A stretch of DNA of 64,000 nucleotides. Source: Paramacrobiotus metropolitanus (Eukaryota; Tardigrada; Eutardigrada; Parachela; Macrobiotidae). Position 1 is the stretch's first letter. Every line of letters begins with the position of its first letter. Below are positions 53,990 to 63,682 of the stretch, one piece after another. Below the pieces are notes generated by a model. That model was not told the origin of the DNA, did no database searches, and saw only the letters and a program-made list of their open reading frames with translations. The DNA lies in assembly GCF_019649055.1 (NCBI RefSeq), contig NW_026570275.1, positions 868,001 through 932,000 of the forward strand, in the 5' to 3' direction. The position numbers were made by a program, and so were the translations under genes.

Positions 53990-55345
53990 TGTTCCAGGAT
54001 CAGCTGCACAAATACGTATGACACCACTCTTTACAACTCGCATACCCCTGGTCGCCTTTTCGGTGACAAGTGTGATCTCGATTTATTCACGCGCTCTTTT
54101 AAATTTCTCATGGTTCTGATCATGTTCGAAGCGCTAATTTGGAAAGGAGATTTCATGATTTTCATGAAATCCAGTAGCCGAGAAATGCTGAAAGGATAGC
54201 TTTTTCACTCTGCAGTAACGTTTACTCAAACACAGGTTAGTTGATCACGTTTCTTTATTATTTGTTTTGATAACACAAACAAAAATTTAGATCTTTTGGT
54301 AACAGAAACCCAAATCAACATTTCAGTATTCGATGCTAGCGGATGTTTTTGCTCGATCTTCGAACCAAATTGTGTGGAATTTATCAAGATTCTCTTGAAG
54401 GAGGCAAAGGTGTTACCAACTCTGCATAACTTCTCGGATTTGTGGCTACCGGGAATTATGTAGAAGTTTCACAATTTTTTGCCGGATAGTGCCCAGCACA
54501 AGTCCAACCCATACTAAGAAAAGCCTGTGCTTACCTTTCGAGATATTTTGTCCATACCGTTATGGAAAAGGTCATGGCAGGGCATGACTTACAAGCTTCT
54601 CTACGGAAAGTTGGTGTTAGTGTTCAGTTAATGGGGAATCGGATAAAGGTTCGCATGATGTTTATTTGAAAGCTAATATGGCAGTACAATTGCTTAAGAA
54701 ATAAAATTTAAAACCAAAACTTGCTGCAAACCCAGACCGGTTTTGCAGCAGCCGGTTCAAGCGGATTTCCTTAAGTTAAATTGAGAATATGGGCAAATAT
54801 TCCACTAGCGAAACAGCGTTCTAAACACCTAAAATTCATGGGCACTTTTGCGAAGCGCCGAGCTAACAGCCGTAATAATTTTGACGATCGTCGGGCTTAC
54901 AATCGTGATGGAAAGTCGTCAGAGAATTATGGCAATAATTATCAAAATCGCTATATTACGCGAAAATTTGATAATAATTATCAAAATGGTCGAAGTTTGT
55001 ATCCAAAAAATAATGGATATCGAGTTCGCGGTAATAACTATGACGATACGGTTTCTCGACATTCGCGTGGTTATGGAGGAAGTAATTCATGAGCTTCAGG
55101 TCGATTACTTTTCAAATCAGCGGAATGACAATAAAAGGCTAGATTATAATGCTTTTAATATGCGAGATATGGCAGCGAATTTCCCAAATGTTCCCGCAAA
55201 TGCACGGAATTACTCTCAGAGTGGTGGTCAGATAAGCAATAATACCAGTACCAACAGTGCCAGTAATAACAATTCAGGTGTGTTTTGTTGCCAGCGTAGG
55301 GGAACACACCGTGTTTCGCAATACTGGCAAGGTAATAATTAGTTT
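53990..55345 (+). mobile_element. LTR-element gag fossil, relative of the 9.2-10.9 kb copy
   Basis: Blocks GDFMIFMKSSSREMLKG (about 54130) and INISVFDASG...VEFIKIL (about 54310) match 9.4 and 9.55 kb. VLQQPVQADFL (about 54750) matches VLQQPVPVDLS at 10.72 kb. The final frame (54781-55342) is Asn/Arg/Tyr/Gly-rich, like a nucleocapsid, and ends near CCQRRGTHRVSQYW, a decayed zinc-knuckle-like site. The capsid block seen in the other copy is missing. Old and broken. Confidence 0.6.
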
Positions 55346-55542
55346 AACGGTCCTGCAGCGAGAAGAGAAAATCGTACTTTCATAGTCAAAATTTTCAAGA
55401 AACTAAAGTGATATATCTCAACCGTTTGTGAAAGTTTCCGTTTGGGTAAAAGTTTGATGCATTGGTTACATCCAGAGCTGGATGTAACCAAGGACGTCCC
55501 CCGACAAAGGTTGCGATGTCATGGCTTTTGGCCCGCGCTCAA
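55346..55542. other. Spacer
   Basis: Nothing recognised apart from a short CATCCAGAGCTGGATG palindrome near 55465. Confidence 0.5.
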
Positions 55543-55893
55543 GCTCTGACTCAGACTCTGACTGCTCAAACTCTGACTCTGACTACTCAAAGTCTGACTC
55601 TGACTGTCCAACCTCTGACTCTGACTGAATAACCTAAGAATAACTTAAGAAACCTAAGAAACCTAAGAAAACCTAAGAAAACCTAAGAAACCTAAGGAAC
55701 CTAAGAAAACTAAGAAAACCTAAGAAACCTAAGAAACCTAAGAAACCTAAGAAACCTAAGAAACCTATTAAGAAACCTCAGAGTCAGAGTCAGACTTTGA
55801 GCGGTCAGAGTCAGACTTTGAGTAGTCAGAGTCAGAGTTTGAGTAGTCAGAGTCAGAGTTTGAGTGGTCAGAATCAGAGTCAGAGTTGGAGTC
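55543..55893. repeat. Inverted tandem repeat: 21-bp arms around a 9-10-bp array
   Basis: The left arm (55543-55628) is a tandem of about four 21-bp units of CTACTCAAAGTCTGACTCTGA type. The centre (about 55630-55777) is some fifteen units of CCTAAGAAA / CCTAAGAAAA. The right arm (55777-55893) is five units of the reverse complement (CAGAGTTTGAGTAGTCAGAGT). The whole can fold into a stem with a 150-nt repeat loop. Read outwards from either side the arms encode Ser-Asp repeats (SDSDYS). Confidence 0.95.
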
Positions 55894-56101
55894 TAGGCCA
55901 TGGCTTTTCCATCTTTGCTGCCACCGGATGATTGGCTGAATTATATATGCTGCGATTCCGGTTTTCAGACAAGTCGGACGCGATGTCTAGGCTTTTCCGT
56001 CCATTCTGCCGTTATATGCTTGAGGCTCAATTATAAAGGTTTAATGACAGTTTTGGTTTATAAAGGTTTAATGACAATAATGACAGTTTCTTAAAAAACC
56101 T

Positions 56102-56765
56102 ATGAACGTGCCCTGCACAGTTCGGCCAACCTTCCCGCGGGAACGTAAATCTCCTCGCAAGAAGTATGAGGATCTCGTTCTAATCAGGGAGGATCGTCAT
56201 ATTGAAGTATCGTATGTTTTTCAGTTTTCTCTGATCTTAAAATGGCTACCAGTTTCTCCCGAACTACAGCGCATTCTGTACTAGAAGCACTCGAATGGTG
56301 TTTGATAGTTTCGATTCGATTCGATTCGATACAGCCATTTGGTTCAACTGGTGCTTGCACTCGATTCGATTCGTACATTTGATGCGTCTGTTTCATCCGG
56401 CAGTTTTCGAAACTTGAAATACGATCAATACGTTCATATATTTGTTAAGTTTTTCACGAAAGCATCCTTACTGGGCAACTTCCCTAATTCAGCCAGCCAT
56501 TCAACGGCAGAAAGGACTGAAAAGCACATACTGGCCAACTATCTTAGCTTTGACATAACGGACATTTCAATCAACTTCTAGTGGAACCAAATCGAAATCA
56601 GCAAAGTCCACCGAAAAAAATTAAATTTCAAAATTAACAACAACGAGTTTTTTGAAGAATCTATAAACGTACACCGCACAGCTCGGCCACCGTTCCTACG
56701 AAAACCCAAAACTTCTCGCAAGCAATTTGAGGATCTCGTTCTGACCAGGAATGTTCAAGTATAGA
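56102..56765 (+). repeat. Two diverged copies of a short coding-like module
   Basis: 56102-56190 reads NVPCTVRPTFPRERK then RKKYEDLVLIRED; 56655-56760 reads NVHRTARPPFLRKPK then RKQFEDLVLTRN. The shared pattern is NV-x-x-T-x-RP-x-F-x-R, RK-x-x-EDLVL-x-R. The protein pattern is kept while the DNA has diverged, which hints at past coding. A (TCGAT)n run lies between them at 56311-56332. No family recognised. Confidence 0.5.
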
Positions 56766-57773
56766 AAGTTGGATGTGAAAGCCTCACCATACTGAAATTA
56801 TATACGTACCATCTAACCAGGTATAGTACGTATACTGAAACTATCAGATAGTACCCTTGACTCACTGTTTTCTATTTTTTTTGTTAATCGGGCGGGAGTC
56901 TTGTTCGTACTCATTTCCTTCCTTTCAAATTATCCTACATGCCTTTTCTGTATTCTACGTGTACAACATAGCCGACTTTGATTGTGTTTTGCGCAAGTTC
57001 TCGAAATACGGCTTTGAAGAAATGGATGGAATGAGCACGTACTACACGTACATGTCATCTCAAGGTTACACTGCGACCGTCTTAAGGAATGAGATACGGT
57101 TCAGTTAATAATGCGGCGTCTGTCTCGATCTAACAATCGTGTACAAATTTTGTAGTGGATACCCCGCAGGGGCTCACCGGGCATTGCGTCGGCATGGTAA
57201 ACCAAAAAGGAATAGTGCCGACGACGTCACTTAAGCCATCAAGGATTTTGTACTTGCAAGAGAGAAGTTTCTGTTTATCGATGCGGCTTTTGCCGAAGTC
57301 AAGACTGATTTAAGGTACCTTGTAACAACCTAAAAGGGCTCATCTGGTTATTGACCTAGGAGAGATAATAAGCCTGACCACAAATATTCTGGCCGAACAC
57401 TGCAGAAACGCTGTCTTCAAAACACAGAAGTCGGTGAGTATCCAAGTAGATCTGAAAGATAAAATGACGATTTGGGCACAAGGTCACATTCTACTGAAAA
57501 GAAATCTGCAGCGACAAGAAGCCATTCTGGCCGAGCTCTTGAAGCAGGCGGAAGAACAGAACCAACAAGAAAAGCTGCTGTGTGTAAGGCAGATATTGTG
57601 CAAATTTAACAAAGAATAACTGCAATATATATATATATATATAGATACAATCTAAAAGAATTATGGCGCCGTATTAAACAGGCGGGCACTCAACGGAAAT
57701 AGTTGATCAGCAGATGGCCAAAGCCACCGCCAGCGCCCAATATTGGCAAGGACATACGTGCCAGGGTAATTGA
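56766..57773. other. No firm gene; small coiled-coil frame at 57434-57619 plus
   Basis: A 61-residue frame (57434-57619) is helix-rich (LLKRNLQRQEAILAELLKQA) and could be a coiled coil, but its start lies in a splice-donor-like GGTGAGTAT. A (TA)n run follows at about 57625-57645. Confidence 0.3.
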
Positions 57774-58124
57774 TTACTTTAATACACGCTGAGAAAGTCC
57801 GAAAAGCCTTGCTCGTTCGCCTACACAACGGAAGATGGCTTCATGGTCGCTAAATATTTTGTCGATATGGTTTCCGGCTAATAACATCGTACAATCGTTG
57901 TCGGCTAATAACATCGTACAATCGTTGTTTGACTTTACGTAAGATAAATCACCCACCAAGGGGTTAAAGATTTGGAATCTGGTCGCAGTGTCGTGTGTCG
58001 AAAATGCGAAACAAATAGTTTGTAAGCACGATCCGCAGGAAGTATGCTGACAATGAAGCTTAATCAGCGGAACACAGGTCTTGAGCTCGGACAAGACCTC
58101 AAGGCATTGAAAACACTCATCCAT
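57774..58124 (-). CDS. RING-finger protein, TRIM-like N-terminus, probably decayed
   Basis: MDECFQCLEVLSELKTC is followed by LHCQHTSCGSCLQTICFAF. Cys4, Cys7, Cys25, His27, Cys30 and Cys33 fit the first six zinc ligands of a C3HC4 RING. RING proteins usually act as E3 ubiquitin ligases. The last Cys pair (expected as CPxC around residues 49-56, at RFQIFNPL) is absent, so the second zinc site is broken. A 27-bp direct duplication (about 57876-57928) repeats a nine-residue DCTMLLADN-type unit. At 116 residues there is no B-box or coiled coil. This is the best host-gene candidate in the window, but may be a pseudogene or one exon. Confidence 0.5.
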   Translation of the reverse strand: MDECFQCLEVLSELKTCVPLIKLHCQHTSCGSCLQTICFAFSTHDTATRFQIFNPLVGDLSYVKSNNDCTMLLADNDCTMLLAGNHIDKIFSDHEAIFRCVGERARLFGLSQRVLK

Positions 58125-58639
58125 GTGGTATTCCGCTCAACATAATAATGATAAGCCTCGGCTGCTACTGTTGAATTTTGTCGTTGTTTTTATGATTGCG
58201 GTTAATCGCAAAATTCTCCTGTTGGAATTAGCGAAAGGCTACTTCTAAGATTATATAAACAGAGATAAACAGGAAGTAGCCGCGAGGCTACTTCCGATAT
58301 TATACAACACATTACACAATGTGGGGGGAGCGATCCCCTACATGATCAGATGTAAATTTACGTGTTGCCCTGCTACGGTCACTCGTGAGCAGTGTCATGA
58401 ATAACGAATTTCGCTAGTTTCGAATATTAGAGAATTATTACTGTCACTTCATGAGCAGTTGTGCGCTGAATAATATACATGTTCTGGTTATGAACAATAA
58501 GAAAGCGCCTGAGATTTCAGATCTCCTTAACACTGATGACGGCGCTAACAGTGATTTTTCTTCAGAAACCGAAAGAGCATGAAGCTTCCGGTAAAGCAAG
58601 AAGGCACTGAGCACATACGGACCTGTTGTCTTCGCTCCA
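58125..58639. other. No gene; perfect GNRA-type hairpin at 58272-58295
   Basis: GGAAGTAGCC (58272-58281), GCGA loop, GGCTACTTCC (58286-58295). A GGCTACTTCTAAGATTATA-like unit is repeated on both sides (58231 and 58286). A 30-residue acidic frame begins at about 58490 (MNNKKAPEISDLLNTDDGAN). Confidence 0.5.
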
Positions 58640-58812
58640 GTAATGTAGCTCGCTGACTCAACTCCTGTTGGTGTTGCTCAATATTTGCCGAGGGTGTTGA
58701 TGCGTACGATGATGATGAGGGCGAAAGTCTGGATCCCGCCGAAAAAAGACGCCGCCGCTGTTAGTTAGCTGCACGGATACCTCGGGTATTCCGTGCGGCT
58801 GAATCACATATA
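58640..58812 (+). repeat. 170-bp duplicated segment, copy 1, with family core
   Basis: It matches 59508-59680 with few differences. The plus strand encodes AEKRRRRC, then LAARIPRVFRAAESH, the core shared with the unknown family at 957 and 35.9 kb. A frame to the right (58867-59163, YVGGDHVQILAVEGRLSLTI) is protein-like but unrecognised. Confidence 0.7.
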
Positions 58813-59507
58813 TCCGCCCCTGTGTTGGCAGTGCGCTCAAATTCATAAACGGATATCGGGTAGCCCTTGTCCGTCAGTATGCATCCCAGTCAAGCCGGGA
58901 ACACCGCTAACAATTGCGAAAGCGGTACTGGTTGTGATAACTACGGTTTGGGTTTTCGAAGCTTCTACGTTGGTGGTGACCATGTCCAAATCTTGGCAGT
59001 CGAGGGAAGGCTCAGTCTAACAATCGTGCTCGATCCATACAAGCCTCATGTTTTAGATCCTGCTCGCTTTTTGATAATTACCGGAAGCACAGCGTTTCCA
59101 GGACCCAACGTTTCCGCGTTTCCAAGCCGCACGGCGGAATTCCGTCTTGCAAAATACAAATAATGCTAAGGCCGACGTCTTTTAGGGCACCACGTCAGCG
59201 TAAAAATTTTAACCCTTTCTGTAGGAAGAAGAACCAAAAAATTGGCAATTATTGCTTTTCTGTCACACAACTTTGATTGAACACGAAACTGATATAGTAG
59301 CCAGATACTAATGTAGTCATTCTTGTACTGCGACCGTACTAGGATAGGTAGCTATGAAAAATTGACTCTTAGAATTTTTGCGTCCAAATGTCTTTCTAAC
59401 GCCAAATCGAAATCATTTAAGATAAAGGAGCCCGGGAAACAGTTCATCGTGCGTGTAATACCCAAACTGACATAACTTCCGAAGTATGCTGTCTACAGTG
59501 GTTACCC

Positions 59508-59680
59508 TCAATGTAGCTCGCTGACTCAACGCCTGGTGGTGTTGCTCAATATTTGTCGAGGGCGTTGATGCGTACGATGATGATGAGGGCGAAAGTTTGG
59601 ATCCCGCCGAAAAAAGACGCCGCCGCTGTTGGTTAGCTGCACGGATACCTCGGGTATTCCGTGCGGCTGAATCACATATC
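59508..59680 (+). repeat. 170-bp duplicated segment, copy 2, with family core
   Basis: The partner of 58640-58812. The plus frame reads DPAEKRRRRCWLAARIPRV then FRAAESHISV. The opposite strand is also open here (59413-59988 minus, 191 residues, Ser/Arg-rich), so strand choice is uncertain; the plus frame is favoured because the same core is kept in the copies at 957 and 36 kb. Confidence 0.7.
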
Positions 59681-59739
59681 TCCGTACCAGTCGCATCTGC
59701 GTTTTCCTCACAACTGACTAGCAGATCTTTCTCACTGGG

Positions 59740-60144
59740 TTGCTGGACAGTCAAATACAGGAGAACACTGTCATGCAATCCATAGCAATTCGTGCTGTGG
59801 CTGATTTGCCAGGCATCAGTGTATATGACATCCCTAAACGAATTCCCATCCCTAAGCGAAACTCCGTTTTGGCCAGTAAACCGGACATTAGCCGCCCGGC
59901 CGGTCCCGAGCCTGCTTTGGCCAATACTACCTACGCTAGTTTTTTGGGTCTTAATGCGTCCACGCAGCACTTGTGTCCCCCCCCCCACCTCCCCCCCATG
60001 CAGACTTCGGTTGCCAGTCGACGTATGACCGTTACTTTGCGTAAATTACAGCTGATGGAGGAACTCGTCATAGGTCGCCAAAGCATCACTGTCACGTTTA
60101 AAAATGAGCACGGCACGCCCACCGTATGCGATAATAACAATTAA
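59740..60144 (+). CDS. Hypothetical protein end, 134 residues, with poly(A) signal
   Basis: The frame reads IRAVADLPGISVYDIPKRIP, then RPAGPEPALANTTYASFLGL, then a C/P run over a poly-C tract (59986-59998). It ends MTVTLRKLQLMEELVIGRQS ITVTFKNEH and stops. AATAAA lies about 30 bp after the stop (near 60176), as in a gene 3' end. It follows the family-core segment in a different frame. The opposite-strand 191-residue frame overlaps it. No family recognised. Confidence 0.35.
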   Translation: MLDSQIQENTVMQSIAIRAVADLPGISVYDIPKRIPIPKRNSVLASKPDISRPAGPEPALANTTYASFLGLNASTQHLCPPPHLPPMQTSVASRRMTVTLRKLQLMEELVIGRQSITVTFKNEHGTPTVCDNNN

Positions 60145-62600
60145 TACTTCCAAGAAGGTTTAAATCAGATTTTTCAATAAACTGCTATTTCATTGTAAGT
60201 TCGGATGGAGCTTTTGTTGATAGAGGGGGAAATTGTTGATGCTCCCCAAGAAGGCCCTCATCCCAAAAACCACTGGCTTAATTGAGGATAGTCAACTTTA
60301 AATAGTCGGCTTACATAACAGCCGATGGTCGCCGCCGCCCTATGGCCGGGAATGTAGTTCATCAGCCAATCTAGCAAATCCAGCACGTTGCAACAGCAAA
60401 TACTACAACGCGTACTGGCTGGCTTCCGATCACACTGCGCTTCCGCATGTTCACTTCCCGTCCGTTTGCGAGGGCGAGATTGTCACCAATGGCAAGATTG
60501 TCCCCAAGGCCACCACCGCCTTCTGCCTTGCCTCCGCCGCAAGGCACGCAATATTTGCCCAGCACAGATCACAGCGTTGCACTGGAGGGCAAAGTTAAAG
60601 TAAAATTCACCGCCAGATGGGTATTGCAGCCGGCTAGGCTGCGGGTGCAGAAGCCTTCGGACACCCGGTACTCGTCGCCGGGAGGGAAGGGGAGGTGGGA
60701 ACACATCACCCGTGAGACTCATGAAGAAAGCGACAATGAATGATAGAATAATGAGAAGGTTGGCGTGGGTGCGTTTCATTTGCTTGTTGATAACCAGCGG
60801 GTTGCAGATTTCTGTGTTGTACAAAACTGCGAGTGTTTCTATGCGGATTGGACACTGATAAAATTATATCGGTTATTGGAAGATTAACAGCTTAGACATG
60901 ACAAGGTCTTCTTGACTACTACTATCCATAAATTTTGTGAGTTTTTAAATGGGGTCATGATTTTTATGCCGATCGAGAGATCTTGCGGAGTTGTCAAACC
61001 TCCCCAGAGGTGATGTCCAGTCGGTATTACTATTCTGGCCGATTATCCACCGCGTTTATTCGACATCCTCGGTGTCAGCTCGGAGAATGCAGTTGATCAG
61101 CTGGGCGATAATGGATGGGCAGGGGCAAGAAAATTCGGAAGCATCGCCCGACCTTCGGCCACATTATTCCTCCTCGATTCACTCCACATCCTCCCGCAAT
61201 TCCTAGGCTACCTAGTAGCAGCTAGTAAACCTCTGAAAGACTTGCTACAACAATTCTAATTCGAAAAACACTTCGTGATGACCACAAGAATTCGCAAATT
61301 CAAATCATCCTTAAATCAGGAAATTTATAGCAGTAGGCGGCCGTCAGTTATTGAAATCTGAAATTACCAAAGCGATCCCAGAGCAAAACTCACGGCAATG
61401 CATAATACGCAAATCAGAAGCCTTGAAGGCCAAGGCCAATGCGGATCTGGAATGGCTAGTGAGTACGCGGATCCGTTAAGGTTTAAAGCCTTTGGTGATC
61501 GCCGTCCTGTATTTGCGTACACTCAGCGCGGCGCAAAAACGGAAGAGCTGTTATCAGACCTGGTATGCAAAGCCCGTGACGAGAATTTAAACTGTCCTCC
61601 CACGAGCGACCAACGAAAAAAAAACTATTTCTTTTCGCCGGTACCAATATTATAACCCGTTTTATCTGGAATGCGGAGACAGACTACACGAATGAGCCGA
61701 TGCAAACAAACGGTTATCGCTGTTCTGGAAAAATACCGCAATGAGCTGCAGCAGCATTTTGCGCCAAATTTTGTGTTATTCCGCGCCAAATTTCCATATC
61801 GTCCAGCAGGGCGTATTGCCCTTGTCTGCTTTATCGCTTGCTATTCCGCTTCTTCTTCAACATTTGTTGTTTTCTTTCGATTGTCCAGAGTTGTTTTTTG
61901 CTTCGACGAGAAGTAGAGCGCGGTAAAGCATATCTGGGTTGCTGCTGCCATGGATATACTTTAAAAGCAACCAGTCTGGTATTTGATAAGAGGGGCGATT
62001 AGATAGAGTTTTATGGCAGGGATGGACTATGCCAAACTGATGATGTATGAATACGAAGATGCACGCAGTCAAACCGACAGTAAAGTTTTTCAGCGAGACC
62101 AACCGACAACCGTGCACATAGTGCAAGCGACTGCCAACATTCCTCGGACGGCGGTCACCTGCACCACGCATACAGTGCAAACGATGCTTCCCTTCCACGG
62201 GTGGCTGTTATGTGAGAAAATAATCTGCTTGTGTACGGGGTTGTCGGTTTGTTTTGTTGAAAAAAATTACTGTCGGTTCGACTGCGCGCATCCTCGTACG
62301 TTATCCAAGCTCTCGAAATGTAATCTGATGAATGTTTTATTGATTACGAACAATACCAATATGAGTAGCAATCCAGTCGATAAAAAGACAAAGAGACTCG
62401 TCAATGCAAAACGACTTCGCCAATGCAAAATTGATATATTGATTGATATATATTGATTGATATATAGATATATATAGAACCCCGTCGGACGTCGAGAATG
62501 ATTTCACCCGGTGCGAACACATAGCCGAGTGAACGATTTTCATCCAGCAGTTGCGCATCCTGGTCATGCGAGTCAGTGCCCCTTTGCAACGCCGCAACGC
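60145..62600. other. Several protein-like but unassigned plus frames
   Basis: Fragments: about 60365-60550 (YYNAYWLASDHTALPHVHFP); 60540-60743 (VALEGKVKVKFTARWVLQPA, ending HEESDNE); about 61010-61258 (GITILADYPPRLFDILGVSS, ending KDLLQQF), with a stop just upstream in the same frame; 61398-61655 (LRFKAFGDRRPVFAYTQRG); 62013-62456 (MAGMDYAKLMMYEYEDARSQ). Their compositions are protein-like, but I recognise none and cannot tell exons from decayed element genes. An AT repeat with a TTGATATA unit lies at about 62428-62477. Confidence 0.3.
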
Positions 62601-62790
62601 AACTGGAACTATCGTCGGAGCATACAGTGAAGGTCGTCACCGATCACGCGACTATCTAGTCCATTTTTACCACAAAAAATTTACCCTACCAACTTCTCCG
62701 GTGGATCCTTCGCCTGTAGCCCAAGAAGTCGTGCAAGAGCGTGGTAAGAACAACGCCTCAGCAGACACGCTCTCTCACTTTCGTATACGT
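62600..62790 (+). mobile_element. Ty3/gypsy RNase H fossil
   Basis: The plus strand reads HTVKVVTDHATI then FTTKNLPYQLLRWILRL and, slightly later, RGKNNASADTLSH. This is the order of a gypsy RNase H end (TDHxAL...LTTKN...RLxRW.L.L...GKxNxxADALSR). It is short, broken and old. Confidence 0.6.
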
Positions 62791-63454
62791 AGTCCAACCG
62801 AGCCGTTTGGATCGATCGATACCCCGCCTCTGCTCTTAGCCACGCCCCTTGACGTGACAGCACCTCAAGTAGGCGACTCGTTCTGTAGTCCTTTAAGCAA
62901 TCGCGACCCTTAACAGCAGTAGCGATAAAAAAGCATAAATTGCGTAATCTGCGTTACAACCGGTCAATAATATTTTACACCGTAAGGTAACACGCGATGG
63001 ACGCAAGAATCTTCCTTTGGTATACCAAAATCGCTTTAGCTTGATGAGCTTCGTGAAGAACATGAATGTATAACACCCGGTAATTTAGAATTTAGAGATA
63101 CCGCGAACAGACGAGCGCATACGAGCCCAATATTACTACCGAGCGCATACGAGCCCAATATCTTCAAAGCGGCTGCTTAATATTTCTCCTCCTGCGACTC
63201 GTGCCATCGCCGCCAGAACCCTGTGACAAAACCCGGCGGCTATTTACAGCCGCTCCGCGTTAGCGGCCTTTTTGTGCACCTGCACTTTGACTACTGGACC
63301 CCAATCCTTTTACGCAACGCCGCGACAAGTATGTATTGTTGCCGATTTGCCCGTTTTTAAAGTGTACCGTAGCACGTCCGGTAAACAATGATAAACGCAA
63401 GACGCTTGTGTTCCCACAACAGTTTGCCCGTGTCCGGCAACGTTTGATTTTTGT
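62791..63454. other. No gene recognised
   Basis: Contains a short direct repeat, GAGCGCATACGAGCCCAATAT, at about 63113 and 63140. No convincing frame. Confidence 0.5.
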
Positions 63455-63682
63455 TTGCTGCGGGTTCGCCTTCCTGGGCTAACATTGCTAGAGCGCCCTC
63501 CAAATCGCCAACAGCAGGTGCACGTGCCCTTTACTGTTGTCCCGCCAGCGGTAATTCTATGCTTCGGTCGTTCATTAAAGCAGCGACGTCGTAGAAGCAC
63601 CGCTCGTTGCAAGTCCTCATCAGAACTGGAAAGCACTTCTTCCTCTCAATCTGGGCTCGATTCTGGGTTGGCTGACGTCTAA
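63455..63682 (+). CDS. Hypothetical small protein, basic then Ser-rich tail
   Basis: A 75-residue frame: a hydrophobic/proline start, a strongly basic block (LKQRRRRSTARCKSSSE) and a Ser-rich acidic end (LESTSSSQSGLDSGLADV). The basic block recalls the KRRRRC block before the family core at 58.7 and 59.6 kb, but nothing else matches. A 108-residue frame lies on the opposite strand. No family recognised. Confidence 0.2.
   Translation: MLRVRLPGLTLLERPPNRQQQVHVPFTVVPPAVILCFGRSLKQRRRRSTARCKSSSELESTSSSQSGLDSGLADV

Noticed and set aside
55630-55777. Telomere array
   Set aside because: The unit is CCTAAGAAA, not a pure TTAGG complement, it is interstitial and flanked by inverted 21-bp arrays.
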